Shown here: positions 25,167-34,236 of the stretch, one piece after another
Numbering within the stretch: position 1 is the first letter of the stretch
How the letters are laid out: the number at the start of each line of letters is the position of its first letter
Source: Virgibacillus_R byunsanensis
Lineage (GTDB): Bacteria > Bacillota > Bacilli > Bacillales > Amphibacillaceae
Reading direction: 5' to 3'
DNA: 64,000 bases
NCBI RefSeq assembly: GCF_042675965.1
Contig: NZ_JBHTKJ010000007.1
Coordinates: 434,001-498,000, forward strand
Translations under genes and position numbers: made by a program
The notes under the pieces: model-generated
Told to the model about the DNA's origin: nothing
The model's database searches: none
Seen by the model: the letters and a program-made list of their open reading frames with translations, nothing else

Positions 25167-26452
25167 TGGGATTTTTATTATTAGGTATATTTATTGTATT
25201 AATGTTTGTTGGGATTCCTATTGCTTTTGTAATTGGAATTGTTGCTTTGGTTGGTATTCTTGATATTCCTTACATTCCGGAAATATCCGTTCCAATGAAG
25301 ATGCTTAATGGACTGAATTCCTTTGTACTATTAGCAGTTCCTTTATTCATTTTAGCTGCCAACTTAATGAACTCCGGAAAAATATCAACGAAATTAATTG
25401 ATCTAGCACTAGCGATTGTCGGACCTATACGCGGTGGATTAGCACATGCAAATATATTAGTATCCATGATGTTTGCAGGGGTTTCCGGTGCTTCCCAAGC
25501 AGATACAGCTGGTGTTGGTAAAATCCTTATACCAAGCATGATTAAAAAAGGATATGATAAAGAAACAGCAGTAGGAGTAACCGCTGCATCTTCAACTGTC
25601 GGGGTTGTCATCCCGCCAAGTATCCCCATGATTATCTTCGCTGGTTTATCCAACGCTTCAGTTGGTGCGTTATTTCTTGGTGGAATTGTACCAGGAGTAT
25701 TAATTGGAATCGGTATGATGGTTTTCATTTATATTTTAGCTGTTAAACGAGATTATCCTAAATCTGCGAAAGTAGAGTTTACGAAATTTCTAAAATTATT
25801 AGTTGAAACACTCCCGGCTCTGTTTACTATCTTCATCATTATTGGAGGGATCACGACTGGGTTCTTTACGGCAACAGAAGCAGCAGCGATAGCATCCTTG
25901 TACACGTTGTTAATAAGTATGTTTCTATATAAAACCATCAAAATAAAAGATTTGCCTAAAATCCTAGTTGATACACTTTCATTAAGCTCGCTATCACTTT
26001 TTGCATTAGCAGCAGCAAGTGCACTGGGTGAACTAATGAGTTATTACCAATTAGGCGTAATTGCTCAAGATTTCTTTACGAATAACGTAGGAACCAAAGG
26101 GTTATTTATTATCATCATTATTGCATTCTTCCTTTTTATAGGTACATTTATGGATGCAATTCCAGCCATGATATTATTTGTACCCGTTATTTTACCAACT
26201 GCCCTGCAGTTTGGTATCGATCCAGTTCACCTTGGCTTAGTAGTTGTTATGACATTGGCAGTAGGACTTACTACACCACCTTATGGGTTATGTTTATTAC
26301 TTGCAGCCAAAATCGGAAACATGTCGATTGAAAGGTCCTTTGTAGCAGTACTACCGTATCTGGTTATTATTTTAGCAGTACTCGTGTTTATAGCATTCTT
26401 CCCGGATATTGCTTTTTATGTACCGAAGTTGATCAATCCGGCTCTATTTTGA
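25166..26452 (+). CDS. TRAP transporter large permease (DctM family)
   Basis: 428 residues, about 12 hydrophobic segments. Family motifs: VPLFILAANLMNSGKIS, MFAGVSGASQADTAGVGKI, SSTVGVVIPPSIPMI and LTTPPYGLCLLLAAKI. It is the transporting subunit and starts at the last base of dctQ with an AAAGGAGG site inside it. Confidence 0.95.
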   Translation: MGFLLLGIFIVLMFVGIPIAFVIGIVALVGILDIPYIPEISVPMKMLNGLNSFVLLAVPLFILAANLMNSGKISTKLIDLALAIVGPIRGGLAHANILVSMMFAGVSGASQADTAGVGKILIPSMIKKGYDKETAVGVTAASSTVGVVIPPSIPMIIFAGLSNASVGALFLGGIVPGVLIGIGMMVFIYILAVKRDYPKSAKVEFTKFLKLLVETLPALFTIFIIIGGITTGFFTATEAAAIASLYTLLISMFLYKTIKIKDLPKILVDTLSLSSLSLFALAAASALGELMSYYQLGVIAQDFFTNNVGTKGLFIIIIIAFFLFIGTFMDAIPAMILFVPVILPTALQFGIDPVHLGLVVVMTLAVGLTTPPYGLCLLLAAKIGNMSIERSFVAVLPYLVIILAVLVFIAFFPDIAFYVPKLINPALF

Positions 26453-26476
26453 TGAGTGAAAAAGGGGGATTAACCC

Positions 26477-27151
26477 ATGAACGAATTGGATAGAAATAAG
26501 AAAATCATTGGTGAAGAGGCAGCAAAGTATATTAAAAATGGTATGACAGTTGGCCTGGGATCTGGGTCAACTGTCTACTGGATGCTAAAAAAACTAGGCG
26601 AGCGTGTGGAAGAAGGATTGGATGTAAAGGGAATTCCAACTTCCAAAAAAACAGAGCGATTAGCGAAGGAGTTTCACATTCCTCTACTTGAATTTTCCGA
26701 TATACAGCAGATTGATCTGGCTATTGATGGAGCCGATGAGGTTGATGAACACTTAAATCTTCTTAAAGGTGGTGGTGGTTCATTGGTCAGGGAGAAAATT
26801 GTTGACGCTGAAGCGAAACAGCTTATTATTATTGCCGATGAATCTAAACTAGTCCTTCACTTGGGTACTTTTTACCTACCAGTAGAAGTCGTACCGTTTG
26901 GCTGGGAAGTAACTGCTAGCCGTATTGCAAAGCTAGGTGGTTCTACAACATTAAGGGAAACAAACAATCATGTATTTGTATCAGACAATGGGAATTACAT
27001 TTTGGACTGTGATTTTGGTCAAATTAAAGAACCTGCAACATTACACGAGAAGTTAAAATTATTAGTAGGAGTCGTGGAAACGGGATTATTTGTTGGGATG
27101 ACGACCAATGTGATTAGTACTAAAAATGGCAAACTAATTAAATTAGCGTAG
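26477..27151 (+). CDS. rpiA: Ribose-5-phosphate isomerase A
   Basis: 224 residues. GLGSGSTVYWM binds phosphate; DGADEVD carries the catalytic Asp and KGGGGSLVREKIV the Lys/Glu. It interconverts ribose 5-phosphate and ribulose 5-phosphate. In this operon it links the pentose pool to the ribulose 5-phosphate used or made by HPS. Confidence 0.95.
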   Translation: MNELDRNKKIIGEEAAKYIKNGMTVGLGSGSTVYWMLKKLGERVEEGLDVKGIPTSKKTERLAKEFHIPLLEFSDIQQIDLAIDGADEVDEHLNLLKGGGGSLVREKIVDAEAKQLIIIADESKLVLHLGTFYLPVEVVPFGWEVTASRIAKLGGSTTLRETNNHVFVSDNGNYILDCDFGQIKEPATLHEKLKLLVGVVETGLFVGMTTNVISTKNGKLIKLA

Positions 27152-27203
27152 ATCAAAGAATCGAAATTTACATGCACCATGATTTCAGCTAGGAGGAGTA
27201 AGA

Positions 27204-28154
27204 ATGAACGATGTCATTACAATCGGAGAAGCGATGATCGCATTTAGTCCTGGTTCGACAGGTCCGATGAAGTTTGTAAATAGTTTTGAGAAAAAAATAG
27301 GAGGTGCAGAGCTCAATTTAGCAATTGGCTGTGCACGACTTGGACTTAAATCAGGTTATATAAGCAAGTTAGGTAATGATGAATTTGGTAAACATATTCA
27401 AACATTTGCTCGTGGTGAGGGGATTGACGTTTCCCAAGTTGATTTAGTTGATGGATATCCTACTTCATTGAACTTTAAAGAAATTATGGAAGATGGAAGT
27501 GTACGAACATTTTACTATCGTGACAAATCACCCACTTTAACGATGACACCAGTTGATTTGGATGAAGCATATTTTCAACAAGCTAAAGTGTTGCATATAA
27601 CTGGGATTTTCCCTGCCATTGATTCAAAAAATATTGCAATTTATGATCGAGCCATTGAATTAGCGAAGAAACATGGATTAAAGATCTCTTTTGACCCTAA
27701 TATTCGTTTGCGTATGTGGAGTAAAGAAAAAGCAAAAGAAGTATTATCTAAAATCCTGCCGCATGTTGATATACTGCTTGCTGGTGATGAAGAAATGGAT
27801 ATTATTATCGGAGAAAAAGATCCAAAAGTCATTATTGAAAAAGCGAAGGAGCTAGGCATCTCCTTTATAGCTGTTAAACAAGGTGATAAAGGGTCTGTTG
27901 GATATCATAACGGAGAAATTATCGAATCTCCACCAGTCAAACCTTCTAAAGTGGTTGATACAGTTGGCGCGGGAGATGGATATAATGCAGGTATCATCTA
28001 TGGTATTTTAAAGGACTGGCCGTTGGAAAAGACATTGCACTTTGCTAATACGATTGGTTCGATGGTAGTTAGTGTTGTTGGTGATAATGAAGGATTGCCA
28101 TATTATGAAGATGTGCAGGGGCGACTAGGTGAAATTGAACGAATCGAACGATAA
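27204..28154 (+). CDS. kdgK: 2-keto-3-deoxygluconate kinase (PfkB family)
   Basis: 316 residues of the ribokinase fold. GGAELNLAIGCARLGL is the N-terminal PfkB signature and DTVGAGDGYNAGI the catalytic Asp/anion hole. With KDPG aldolase and a KdgR-like repressor in the same operon, phosphorylation of 2-keto-3-deoxygluconate is the natural call; another sugar-acid kinase cannot be excluded. The ribosome binding site is AGGAGGAG. Confidence 0.88.
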   Translation: MNDVITIGEAMIAFSPGSTGPMKFVNSFEKKIGGAELNLAIGCARLGLKSGYISKLGNDEFGKHIQTFARGEGIDVSQVDLVDGYPTSLNFKEIMEDGSVRTFYYRDKSPTLTMTPVDLDEAYFQQAKVLHITGIFPAIDSKNIAIYDRAIELAKKHGLKISFDPNIRLRMWSKEKAKEVLSKILPHVDILLAGDEEMDIIIGEKDPKVIIEKAKELGISFIAVKQGDKGSVGYHNGEIIESPPVKPSKVVDTVGAGDGYNAGIIYGILKDWPLEKTLHFANTIGSMVVSVVGDNEGLPYYEDVQGRLGEIERIER

Positions 28155-28169
28155 AGAAGGAGTGTTAGC

Positions 28170-28793
28170 ATGAACTTACAACTTGCTCTAGACCGGTTAA
28201 CCAGAGAAGAATGTCTTCGAATTGTTGATGAAACAAAAGATGAAATTGATTTTATTGAAGTTGGTACAGGTGTTATAAAGGAATATGGAATGGCTATTGT
28301 TCGTGAGATGAGAGAACTTTATCCAGACAAAGCAATTGTAGCCGATATGAAGACGTGTGATGCTGGAGGCCATGAAGCAAAACAAGCATTTGAGGCGGGA
28401 ACTGATATCGTTACGGTTATGGCTTTTTCATCCGATTTAACCATCAAAGATACGTTACAAGTTGCCCAGCAGTATGGGAAACAAGTTATGGTTGATTTAT
28501 TGGAAGTTTCTTCAAGAGATAGAATGGAACAGCTAAAAAAAATAGATGTTCGTCTGGTTAGCCTACATGTTGGTAAGGATAAACAACAAGAAGGAAACTT
28601 TGATACAGAATTATTTTCCTTGGTAAAAGGTCTTGATTTTGAGGTTACCGTAGCAGGTGGCATTAATTTAGATACACTGCCTGATATTATTCAGGAAAAG
28701 CCGGATACTGTAATAGTTGGAAGTGCTATAACAAAGTCGGAAAATCCTAAAGAAGTAGCTAGTAAGATGAGAAAAATGATTAAGTCAAGCTAA
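28170..28793 (+). CDS. hxlA: 3-hexulose-6-phosphate synthase (OMPDC superfamily)
   Basis: 207 residues. MNLQLALDRL and the metal/substrate motif ADMKTCDAGGHEA match HPS (B. subtilis HxlA has ADLKIMDAGGYE), and the end is VAGGINLDTLPDIIQEKPDTVIVGSAIT. It condenses formaldehyde with ribulose 5-phosphate or runs backwards. The presence of PHI in the operon favours HPS over 3-keto-L-gulonate-6-phosphate decarboxylase, a close relative. Confidence 0.85.
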   Translation: MNLQLALDRLTREECLRIVDETKDEIDFIEVGTGVIKEYGMAIVREMRELYPDKAIVADMKTCDAGGHEAKQAFEAGTDIVTVMAFSSDLTIKDTLQVAQQYGKQVMVDLLEVSSRDRMEQLKKIDVRLVSLHVGKDKQQEGNFDTELFSLVKGLDFEVTVAGGINLDTLPDIIQEKPDTVIVGSAITKSENPKEVASKMRKMIKSS

Positions 28794-28815
28794 CTAAAGG
28801 AAGGGGAGATTCGAA

Positions 28816-29772
28816 ATGAACTTAGGTACAATAGGAACAAATTGGATCACAAGTAAGTTTATAAAAGCTGCAAAGGAAACAGGTCTATTAACCCTTTCTG
28901 CTGTATACTCCCGAACAGAGAAAAAAGCGAACGAATTTGCAAGTACTCATGGAGTAGAAAATACGTTTACCAACTTAGAGGAGATGGCCAAAAGTAATTC
29001 TATCGATTGTATCTACATTGCGTCACCGAATTCTTTACACTTTGAGCAGGCACTAATGTTCTTAAAAAATCACAAACATGTGATCTGTGAGAAGCCTATA
29101 TTTTCTAAAACTGTTGAATTGGAAAAAGCCTATCAGATAGCTGCGGATAATAATGTATATTTATTTGAAGCATTGCGAAACATCCATGTTCCAAATTTCA
29201 CTTCATTAAAAGAAAACCTTGATCATATCGGAAAAATTCGTGGTTCCATATTACACCGCGTGCGATATTCATCACGCTATACGGACTACTTAAATGGAGA
29301 AAATCCGAATGTTTTCTCACCTGAATTTTCTGGGGGAGCACTTGTAGATTTAGGGATTTACCCACTTTCTTTGGCGGTGGCGTTGTTCGGAAAACCAGAA
29401 ACAAGTACATATTTTCCAGTCTTATTAGATTCCGGGGTAGATGGCGGCGGAACACTTATATTAAACTATACGGACTTTACATGTACCGTTATTTGTTCCA
29501 AGATTACTACTTCCTATCTTGCTTCTGAGATCCACGGTGAGAAGGGGACTATAACGATCGATGATCCTGGAAGATTAACAAACTTGCAGTTAACAAATAT
29601 CCACGACGGGAGTACCACGGCTATAAATGAGGATCAAGATGATAAAGACATGATCTATGAGATACAAAGCTTCGTTAACATAATCAAAACCAACGACCAA
29701 CAAAGATACGAAGAACTAAAACAACTCAGTAAGGACGTACTAAGCATTACCGAATCAGCCAGAAAACAGTAG
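28816..29772 (+). CDS. Gfo/Idh/MocA-family NAD(P) dehydrogenase
   Basis: 318 residues. Rossmann fold at the N-terminus (LGTIGTNWITSKFI), catalytic-lysine motif CEKPIF, then a C-terminal GFO_IDH domain with SGGALVDLGIYPLSLAVALFG. Typical substrates are sugars, inositols or sugar acids; here it may oxidise or reduce the compound that feeds the KDG branch. Last gene of the operon, GGAAGGGGAG site, strong terminator after it. Confidence 0.88.
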   Translation: MNLGTIGTNWITSKFIKAAKETGLLTLSAVYSRTEKKANEFASTHGVENTFTNLEEMAKSNSIDCIYIASPNSLHFEQALMFLKNHKHVICEKPIFSKTVELEKAYQIAADNNVYLFEALRNIHVPNFTSLKENLDHIGKIRGSILHRVRYSSRYTDYLNGENPNVFSPEFSGGALVDLGIYPLSLAVALFGKPETSTYFPVLLDSGVDGGGTLILNYTDFTCTVICSKITTSYLASEIHGEKGTITIDDPGRLTNLQLTNIHDGSTTAINEDQDDKDMIYEIQSFVNIIKTNDQQRYEELKQLSKDVLSITESARKQ

Positions 29773-29825
29773 AAGAGGGGCCTGTTATTTTCCGGTTTTG
29801 AGCGGATTTTGTCGAAAATGTATAA

Positions 29826-29858
29826 AAAATCTCCTAATAATTGTTATTAGGAGATTTT
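29826..29858. terminator. Bidirectional terminator between convergent operons
   Basis: AAAATCTCCTAATAA and TTATTAGGAGATTTT form a perfect 15-bp stem with a 3-nt loop. Confidence 0.92.
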
Positions 29859-29868
29859 AATGATGGCG

Positions 29869-30741
29869 TTAGATTTTTCTTTTTTCATTCGCTTCTTCTA
29901 TAAATCTAATGATTGCTAATGTCTCTTCCTCAGGAATTGGATTATTACCTGTTTCAAAAAACGTAATGACTTGTTCTAGTAAAGAAGCATAGTAAGGTTT
30001 CTCATCTTTATAGATAGGCAGGTGAACTGTTTCATTTTCATAATGAAGGATTGCCTCGAAATTTCCATGCCAGTTATGGCTCCCGCGAATTATTCCGAAT
30101 CGGCCATCAGCCCACTCTGTAGAAATCACATCATAATCATTGTTGCCCGAAACAGTTACCTGGTTATAATTTGGTCCCATAATGGTGAACAACAATTCAA
30201 CCATATGTATACCATACCAAAAGTAATAAGGCATCTTTTCTATAAATGGAAGCGGTCCGGATAAATATGCGCCTTTAAGTTGTCCAGGTGAATCTGCTAG
30301 ATGTTTTTGGAGTGAATCAGCGTAACGTAACGAAGAGGATGACATAATTGGTGAATGATACTTTTTGCTTAATGTAAGGATTTCCTTTGCATCCAGCTCC
30401 GATAGTGCCAAAGGTTTATCAATAAATATAGGTTTACTATAGGATGCAACTCTCTTAAACAGATCTAGGTGTTTTCTGCCATCTACTGAAGTAATCATGA
30501 TAGCATCAGCTTTTTCTGCTACGTCATTAATAGATGGAGTGATTTCTACCCCATAATCATCCCGCAAAACAGCAGTATATTTATTCACCCTGTTTATACT
30601 CAAATCCAAATCTTCAGCAGCGTAAGGACAGCCTATAATGACTTTTGAATTTCTAAGTTGATATTTATTTTCATGGAGCAACTTTGTGAATATCTCTACA
30701 TGGGAAGTATCTAAACCAATCATACCAATATTCAAACTCAT
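29869..30741 (-). CDS. Gfo/Idh/MocA-like oxidoreductase
   Basis: 290 residues. N-terminal NIGMIGLDTSHVEIFTKLL replaces the classical GxGxxG with a variant loop; FIDKPLAL gives the DKP version of the catalytic EKP motif, and YYFWYGIHMVELLF the conserved His-containing helix. Shorter than typical family members (330-370). The start codon shares a base with the stop of the upstream regulator. Substrate unknown; it belongs to the uncharacterised cluster 29869-35490. Confidence 0.8.
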   Translation of the reverse strand: MSLNIGMIGLDTSHVEIFTKLLHENKYQLRNSKVIIGCPYAAEDLDLSINRVNKYTAVLRDDYGVEITPSINDVAEKADAIMITSVDGRKHLDLFKRVASYSKPIFIDKPLALSELDAKEILTLSKKYHSPIMSSSSLRYADSLQKHLADSPGQLKGAYLSGPLPFIEKMPYYFWYGIHMVELLFTIMGPNYNQVTVSGNNDYDVISTEWADGRFGIIRGSHNWHGNFEAILHYENETVHLPIYKDEKPYYASLLEQVITFFETGNNPIPEEETLAIIRFIEEANEKRKI

Positions 30742-32051
30742 TATTTTTCACCTCTTAATAACATTTTATATACTTGACGGGGACGTCCTTTCGATTGAAG
30801 TTTTTCAATGCCAACAATTTCTACAATGTTAGCATCTAACCATGATAAAAGAATGCGGTGGGCACTTCTTGTCGTTACACTTAACGATGCAGCTAATTCT
30901 TGTGCTGTAAATGTATCAATATTTTGCCGCTCAATGATTGATATGACCTTTCTTAAATAATAGGGGGATATAGACGTATCCTCTGATTGTTTCAATAGCT
31001 CTTTATTCGTAATGTTTAGTGGGTATGTCAGTGGTGGATTATTCTCAATCGGACCAATCACACTACGATCCTCTTTTACAATGAAACACTTTTCTCCTCC
31101 AAAATCGATAGACTGAGATAGTGCCATCCTTGCGTGAGTACCTGCTTCATTCGCGGATAATCCGAATCCAATACCAACTGAGATACTCAGTTTTTGCTGC
31201 TTTTTCATATCTGCGATGAGGGGGAAGTATTTGTACCCTTGCGTTACTCGTTCAAAGGTTCCTCTTGTGGTAACAAACATATACTCATTGCCATTTAATA
31301 CTGTTAAATAGCCTTCTACAATTTCAACAAAATCTAAGATTGTCTTTTGAACATCTAAATAGAGACGTTGGATATGTTGCTCAGATGTTATCTGTCGCTT
31401 TAGCTGATCGAAGTTTTCGACCTGTACAATGCCAAAAACGATTTGTGATTCTAGTTTTTGTCGTTGCTCTGTTGATAAAAGTGCTCTCTCGAGGGTCACA
31501 ATAATATCCTCTTCTGTTGGTAATATCCATTCGTTTGGTATTCCTTTTTGGGTTAATTGCTCTGACACAACCTTTAAACCAGTTAAGGCACAATCTGTTT
31601 TATTTTGATTATAGTTTGACACATGGAAGTTCACAATTTCATCGGTTTTAGCAAGAGACAGTCTGGAATCGTAATGTATGCTCTTAATGGATTCATCCAG
31701 TTCATTGTTTAAATGGTTAATCTCATGCAGGGACAATGTATCAATGGATATGGTAGTAAAGTTTGTAAGTTTTTTGTGAAGTTTGTAAAAAGCCCGGTAC
31801 AAGGAAGCCCCTTTTATAGGAACAAAATGTGCTGGTAGGTTGATAGGGATATGCTCCTTGGATATGGAATAAGGTATGTATCCAGAGTAAAGCAGCACAT
31901 CGCATTTTTCTTTTAATTCCTTTGTAAAATCAGAAGCGTCATATATGTTGTTCGATGTTTTATATATTGGATCGAAGTTTGGGAACATTTTCAGGGAGCG
32001 TTTGATTCGCTCATTAGTCCAGGTAGGTCCTATAATTCCGATTCTAATCAT
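30741..32051 (-). CDS. Putative DNA-binding regulator: PrpR_N-like sensor, degenerate GGDEF-like domain, winged HTH
   Basis: 436 residues that I cannot place in a named family. The first ~130 (IRIGIIGPTWTNERIKRSL ... VLLYSGYIPYSISKEHI) look like the ligand-sensing PrpR N-terminal fold. The middle (FGIVQVENFDQLKR ... LSISVGIGFGLSANEAGTHA) is nucleotidyl-cyclase/GGDEF-like but has no GGDEF signature. The C-terminal ~70 (FTAQELAASLSVTTRSAHRILLSWL ... KGRPRQVYK) is a winged helix. No membrane segments. It sits inside the cluster and probably controls it. Confidence 0.65.
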   Translation of the reverse strand: MIRIGIIGPTWTNERIKRSLKMFPNFDPIYKTSNNIYDASDFTKELKEKCDVLLYSGYIPYSISKEHIPINLPAHFVPIKGASLYRAFYKLHKKLTNFTTISIDTLSLHEINHLNNELDESIKSIHYDSRLSLAKTDEIVNFHVSNYNQNKTDCALTGLKVVSEQLTQKGIPNEWILPTEEDIIVTLERALLSTEQRQKLESQIVFGIVQVENFDQLKRQITSEQHIQRLYLDVQKTILDFVEIVEGYLTVLNGNEYMFVTTRGTFERVTQGYKYFPLIADMKKQQKLSISVGIGFGLSANEAGTHARMALSQSIDFGGEKCFIVKEDRSVIGPIENNPPLTYPLNITNKELLKQSEDTSISPYYLRKVISIIERQNIDTFTAQELAASLSVTTRSAHRILLSWLDANIVEIVGIEKLQSKGRPRQVYKMLLRGEK

Positions 32052-32079
32052 GTCTTAACAACTCCTTAATAGGAAAAGA

Positions 32080-32106
32080 GGAAACACTGTATGCGTAGTG
32101 TTTCCG
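32080..32106 (-). terminator. Hairpin between the aldolase-like gene and the regulator gene
   Basis: GGAAACACT pairs with AGTGTTTCC. Read on the minus strand it is followed by TCTTTTCC, so it may end or weaken transcription from the 35490-32143 genes before the regulator. Confidence 0.6.
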
Positions 32107-32142
32107 TGTACTAACTATATTCTATCTATATTTAAAATTAAA

Positions 32143-33201
32143 TCAATCTCGTCTCAGCCATTTGTTTAGGTTTTTTGTTATGAATTCGTCGTCATTCAGG
32201 TGAGGATATTCACAATAGACACGGTCGATTTCCTCTGATTGTCCAGGACTAAGTTTTTCCTTATCAAGTAGACACCAGTTACCTCTAAGTAATCCTTGTC
32301 GTGCTAAGACTTCATTGATGCCGGCAATACAGCCTTTGAAACTATTATGTGCATCAAAGAAAGCAGCATTGGCATCCGTAACTTGATGAGATAATGGGAA
32401 AAACGTTGAAACATCCCCATTTTCCAGACGTGTTTTTTTAATATGTTTGAACTGTTCTACTGCTTTTTCGGTCCAGACAGCCCAATGACCTAACAGTCCA
32501 CCGACTATATTTTTCCTGATGGTTTTGCCCTCGACTTGTATTTCATAGGTAGTTAATAAATCTATAACAATATTATCATCATTACCAGTATAAAGAGCGA
32601 TCTTATCTCCTCTATTGGAGTGACACACTGCTCTAATAACATCCAGCGTTTTATAGCGGTCAAACGGTGCCATTTTTATCGCATGCACATTTTCAATGTC
32701 AGCAAAACTTCTCCAAAAATCAAAGCTTAACGTTCTTCCACCAACAGCAGGCTGAAGATAAAAACCGAAGATTGGTATTACTTCAGCAACTTGCTTGGCA
32801 TGATTCAGCAACTCTTCTTCTGATAAATGATTAAGTCCTCCGAAGCTTAAAAGTCCTAAATCATATCCTAAATTCGATGCAATCTGTGCTTCACGTACGG
32901 CTTGGTCAGTAGAACCACAGATACCTGCAATTTTAATGAAAGGACGGTCTAAGTTACGTTTGTTTACTTCTTCAGTAGCCAGTTGTAAAACTTTTTCGAA
33001 AAGCTGAAACTCTTTGTCTCTAATTTCAAATTGTGTGGTATGAACACCAACCGCTATACCGCCTGCACCCGCATCCATATAATAATTGGTTAAAGCTCGT
33101 TGTCTATTTTCATCTAGCTTTTTGTCTTCTGTAAGTGCAAGTGGGTGAGCTGGTATAACAGTTCCTTCAAAAAGCAGATTTTTAATAGCTTGTTGTAACA
33201 T
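32143..33201 (-). CDS. Large DapA-like (dihydrodipicolinate synthase family) aldolase/lyase
   Basis: 352 residues, about 55 longer than usual for the family. GAGGIAVGVHTTQF stands at the position of the usual GTTGE motif, and the Schiff-base lysine is probably that in HAIKMAPFDRYKTLDV. The usual YNxP motif is replaced by FYLQPAVGG. The C-terminal ~70 residues (KGCIAGINEVLARQGL ... CEYPHL) are an added helical region. It is 1 bp from the epimerase-like gene. A pyruvate-type aldolase or dehydratase acting on a sugar acid is likely; substrate unknown. Confidence 0.75.
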   Translation of the reverse strand: MLQQAIKNLLFEGTVIPAHPLALTEDKKLDENRQRALTNYYMDAGAGGIAVGVHTTQFEIRDKEFQLFEKVLQLATEEVNKRNLDRPFIKIAGICGSTDQAVREAQIASNLGYDLGLLSFGGLNHLSEEELLNHAKQVAEVIPIFGFYLQPAVGGRTLSFDFWRSFADIENVHAIKMAPFDRYKTLDVIRAVCHSNRGDKIALYTGNDDNIVIDLLTTYEIQVEGKTIRKNIVGGLLGHWAVWTEKAVEQFKHIKKTRLENGDVSTFFPLSHQVTDANAAFFDAHNSFKGCIAGINEVLARQGLLRGNWCLLDKEKLSPGQSEEIDRVYCEYPHLNDDEFITKNLNKWLRRD

Positions 33202-34218
33202 TTAAAACGCCCCTTGTCTTTCTTGGAAGTGTGTTGGCTTTTCCATAATTTCTCCACCATGTTGGAGCCACTTTGCAGTCCATTCAATCATTTGTTGTAA
33301 CGGTATACTCGGGTAACCGAATAATTTATGTGCTTTCCCGGAATTATTGAGTAGGGCATTTGGTGCCTCCTCATTTTTAAACGAAACCTTTTTATTGAGA
33401 TGTCTACCAAATTCTTCCGCCAACCAGCGAACAGAAGCTGTTTCTGGACCTGTAATATTTAATATTGCTGGGTCAGTACTGCAGTGAAGTAATGACCGAA
33501 GCGCAAATTCATTCGCATCACCTTGCCATATAACATTAACATGTCCTGTTCTCAGATCTACTGGTTTTTCCTCATAGACCTGTTTTGCAACTTCCAACAG
33601 CACGCCATATCGCATGTCTATTGCATAATTTAATCTATACAACAGAATAGGTGTATTATTTTTCTTAGCGAAATGTGTAAAAACTCGTTCTCTTCCTAAG
33701 CAAGATTGAGCATATTCACCAATCGGGTTTGTTGGCGTATGTTCTGTACAGCCACCTTTTGTGATGTCGACAAAGGGATAAATATTTCCTGATGAAAATA
33801 CGACAATATTAGAGTTTGAAAACTTCTCAGCAACTCTACCTGGCAAGTACGTATTCATGCCCCAGGTTACATGTTCGTTTCCCATTGTTCCAAACTTTTT
33901 CCCAGCCATAAAGATAATGTTTTTTACATCTGGTAATGCCTGTAATTCTTTATCATTTAACAAATCAGCAGTAATTGTTTTAATACCGAATGATTCTAGT
34001 TCCTTTTGTAAGGGACCTGAAGAGAATCTGGAAACTCCAATTACCTTCTTTTCTAAAGCTGCTTCATCAATTGCCCGTTTCGTTAATTTGGCCAATGATG
34101 GCCCCATTTTCCCGCCTACCCCAAGAATCATAATGTCACCAGAAATTTGTTTTAAATCATTTATTAAACGGGGTGAAGGTTTTGTCATTATTTCATCTAA
34201 TTCTTCTATTGTTTGCAT
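33202..34218 (-). CDS. NAD-dependent epimerase/dehydratase family protein (extended SDR)
   Basis: 338 residues. The Rossmann start is MILGVGGKMGPSLAKLTKRA, a variant of GxxGxxG, placed unusually late (about residue 30). VVFSSGNIYPF supplies the Ser and the later SCLGRERVF stretch takes the place of YxxxK, with Tyr in GEYAQSCLGRE (YxxxxGRE). Residues such as HVNVIWQGDANEFALRSL match sugar epimerases. Part of the same uncharacterised sugar cluster. Confidence 0.75.
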   Translation of the reverse strand: MQTIEELDEIMTKPSPRLINDLKQISGDIMILGVGGKMGPSLAKLTKRAIDEAALEKKVIGVSRFSSGPLQKELESFGIKTITADLLNDKELQALPDVKNIIFMAGKKFGTMGNEHVTWGMNTYLPGRVAEKFSNSNIVVFSSGNIYPFVDITKGGCTEHTPTNPIGEYAQSCLGRERVFTHFAKKNNTPILLYRLNYAIDMRYGVLLEVAKQVYEEKPVDLRTGHVNVIWQGDANEFALRSLLHCSTDPAILNITGPETASVRWLAEEFGRHLNKKVSFKNEEAPNALLNNSGKAHKLFGYPSIPLQQMIEWTAKWLQHGGEIMEKPTHFQERQGAF

Positions 34219-34236
34219 GTAATCACCTCATTAAGT

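Noticed and set aside
25270..25728. 152-codon minus-strand frame
   Set aside because: Lies wholly inside the dctM gene on the other strand and shows no family features.
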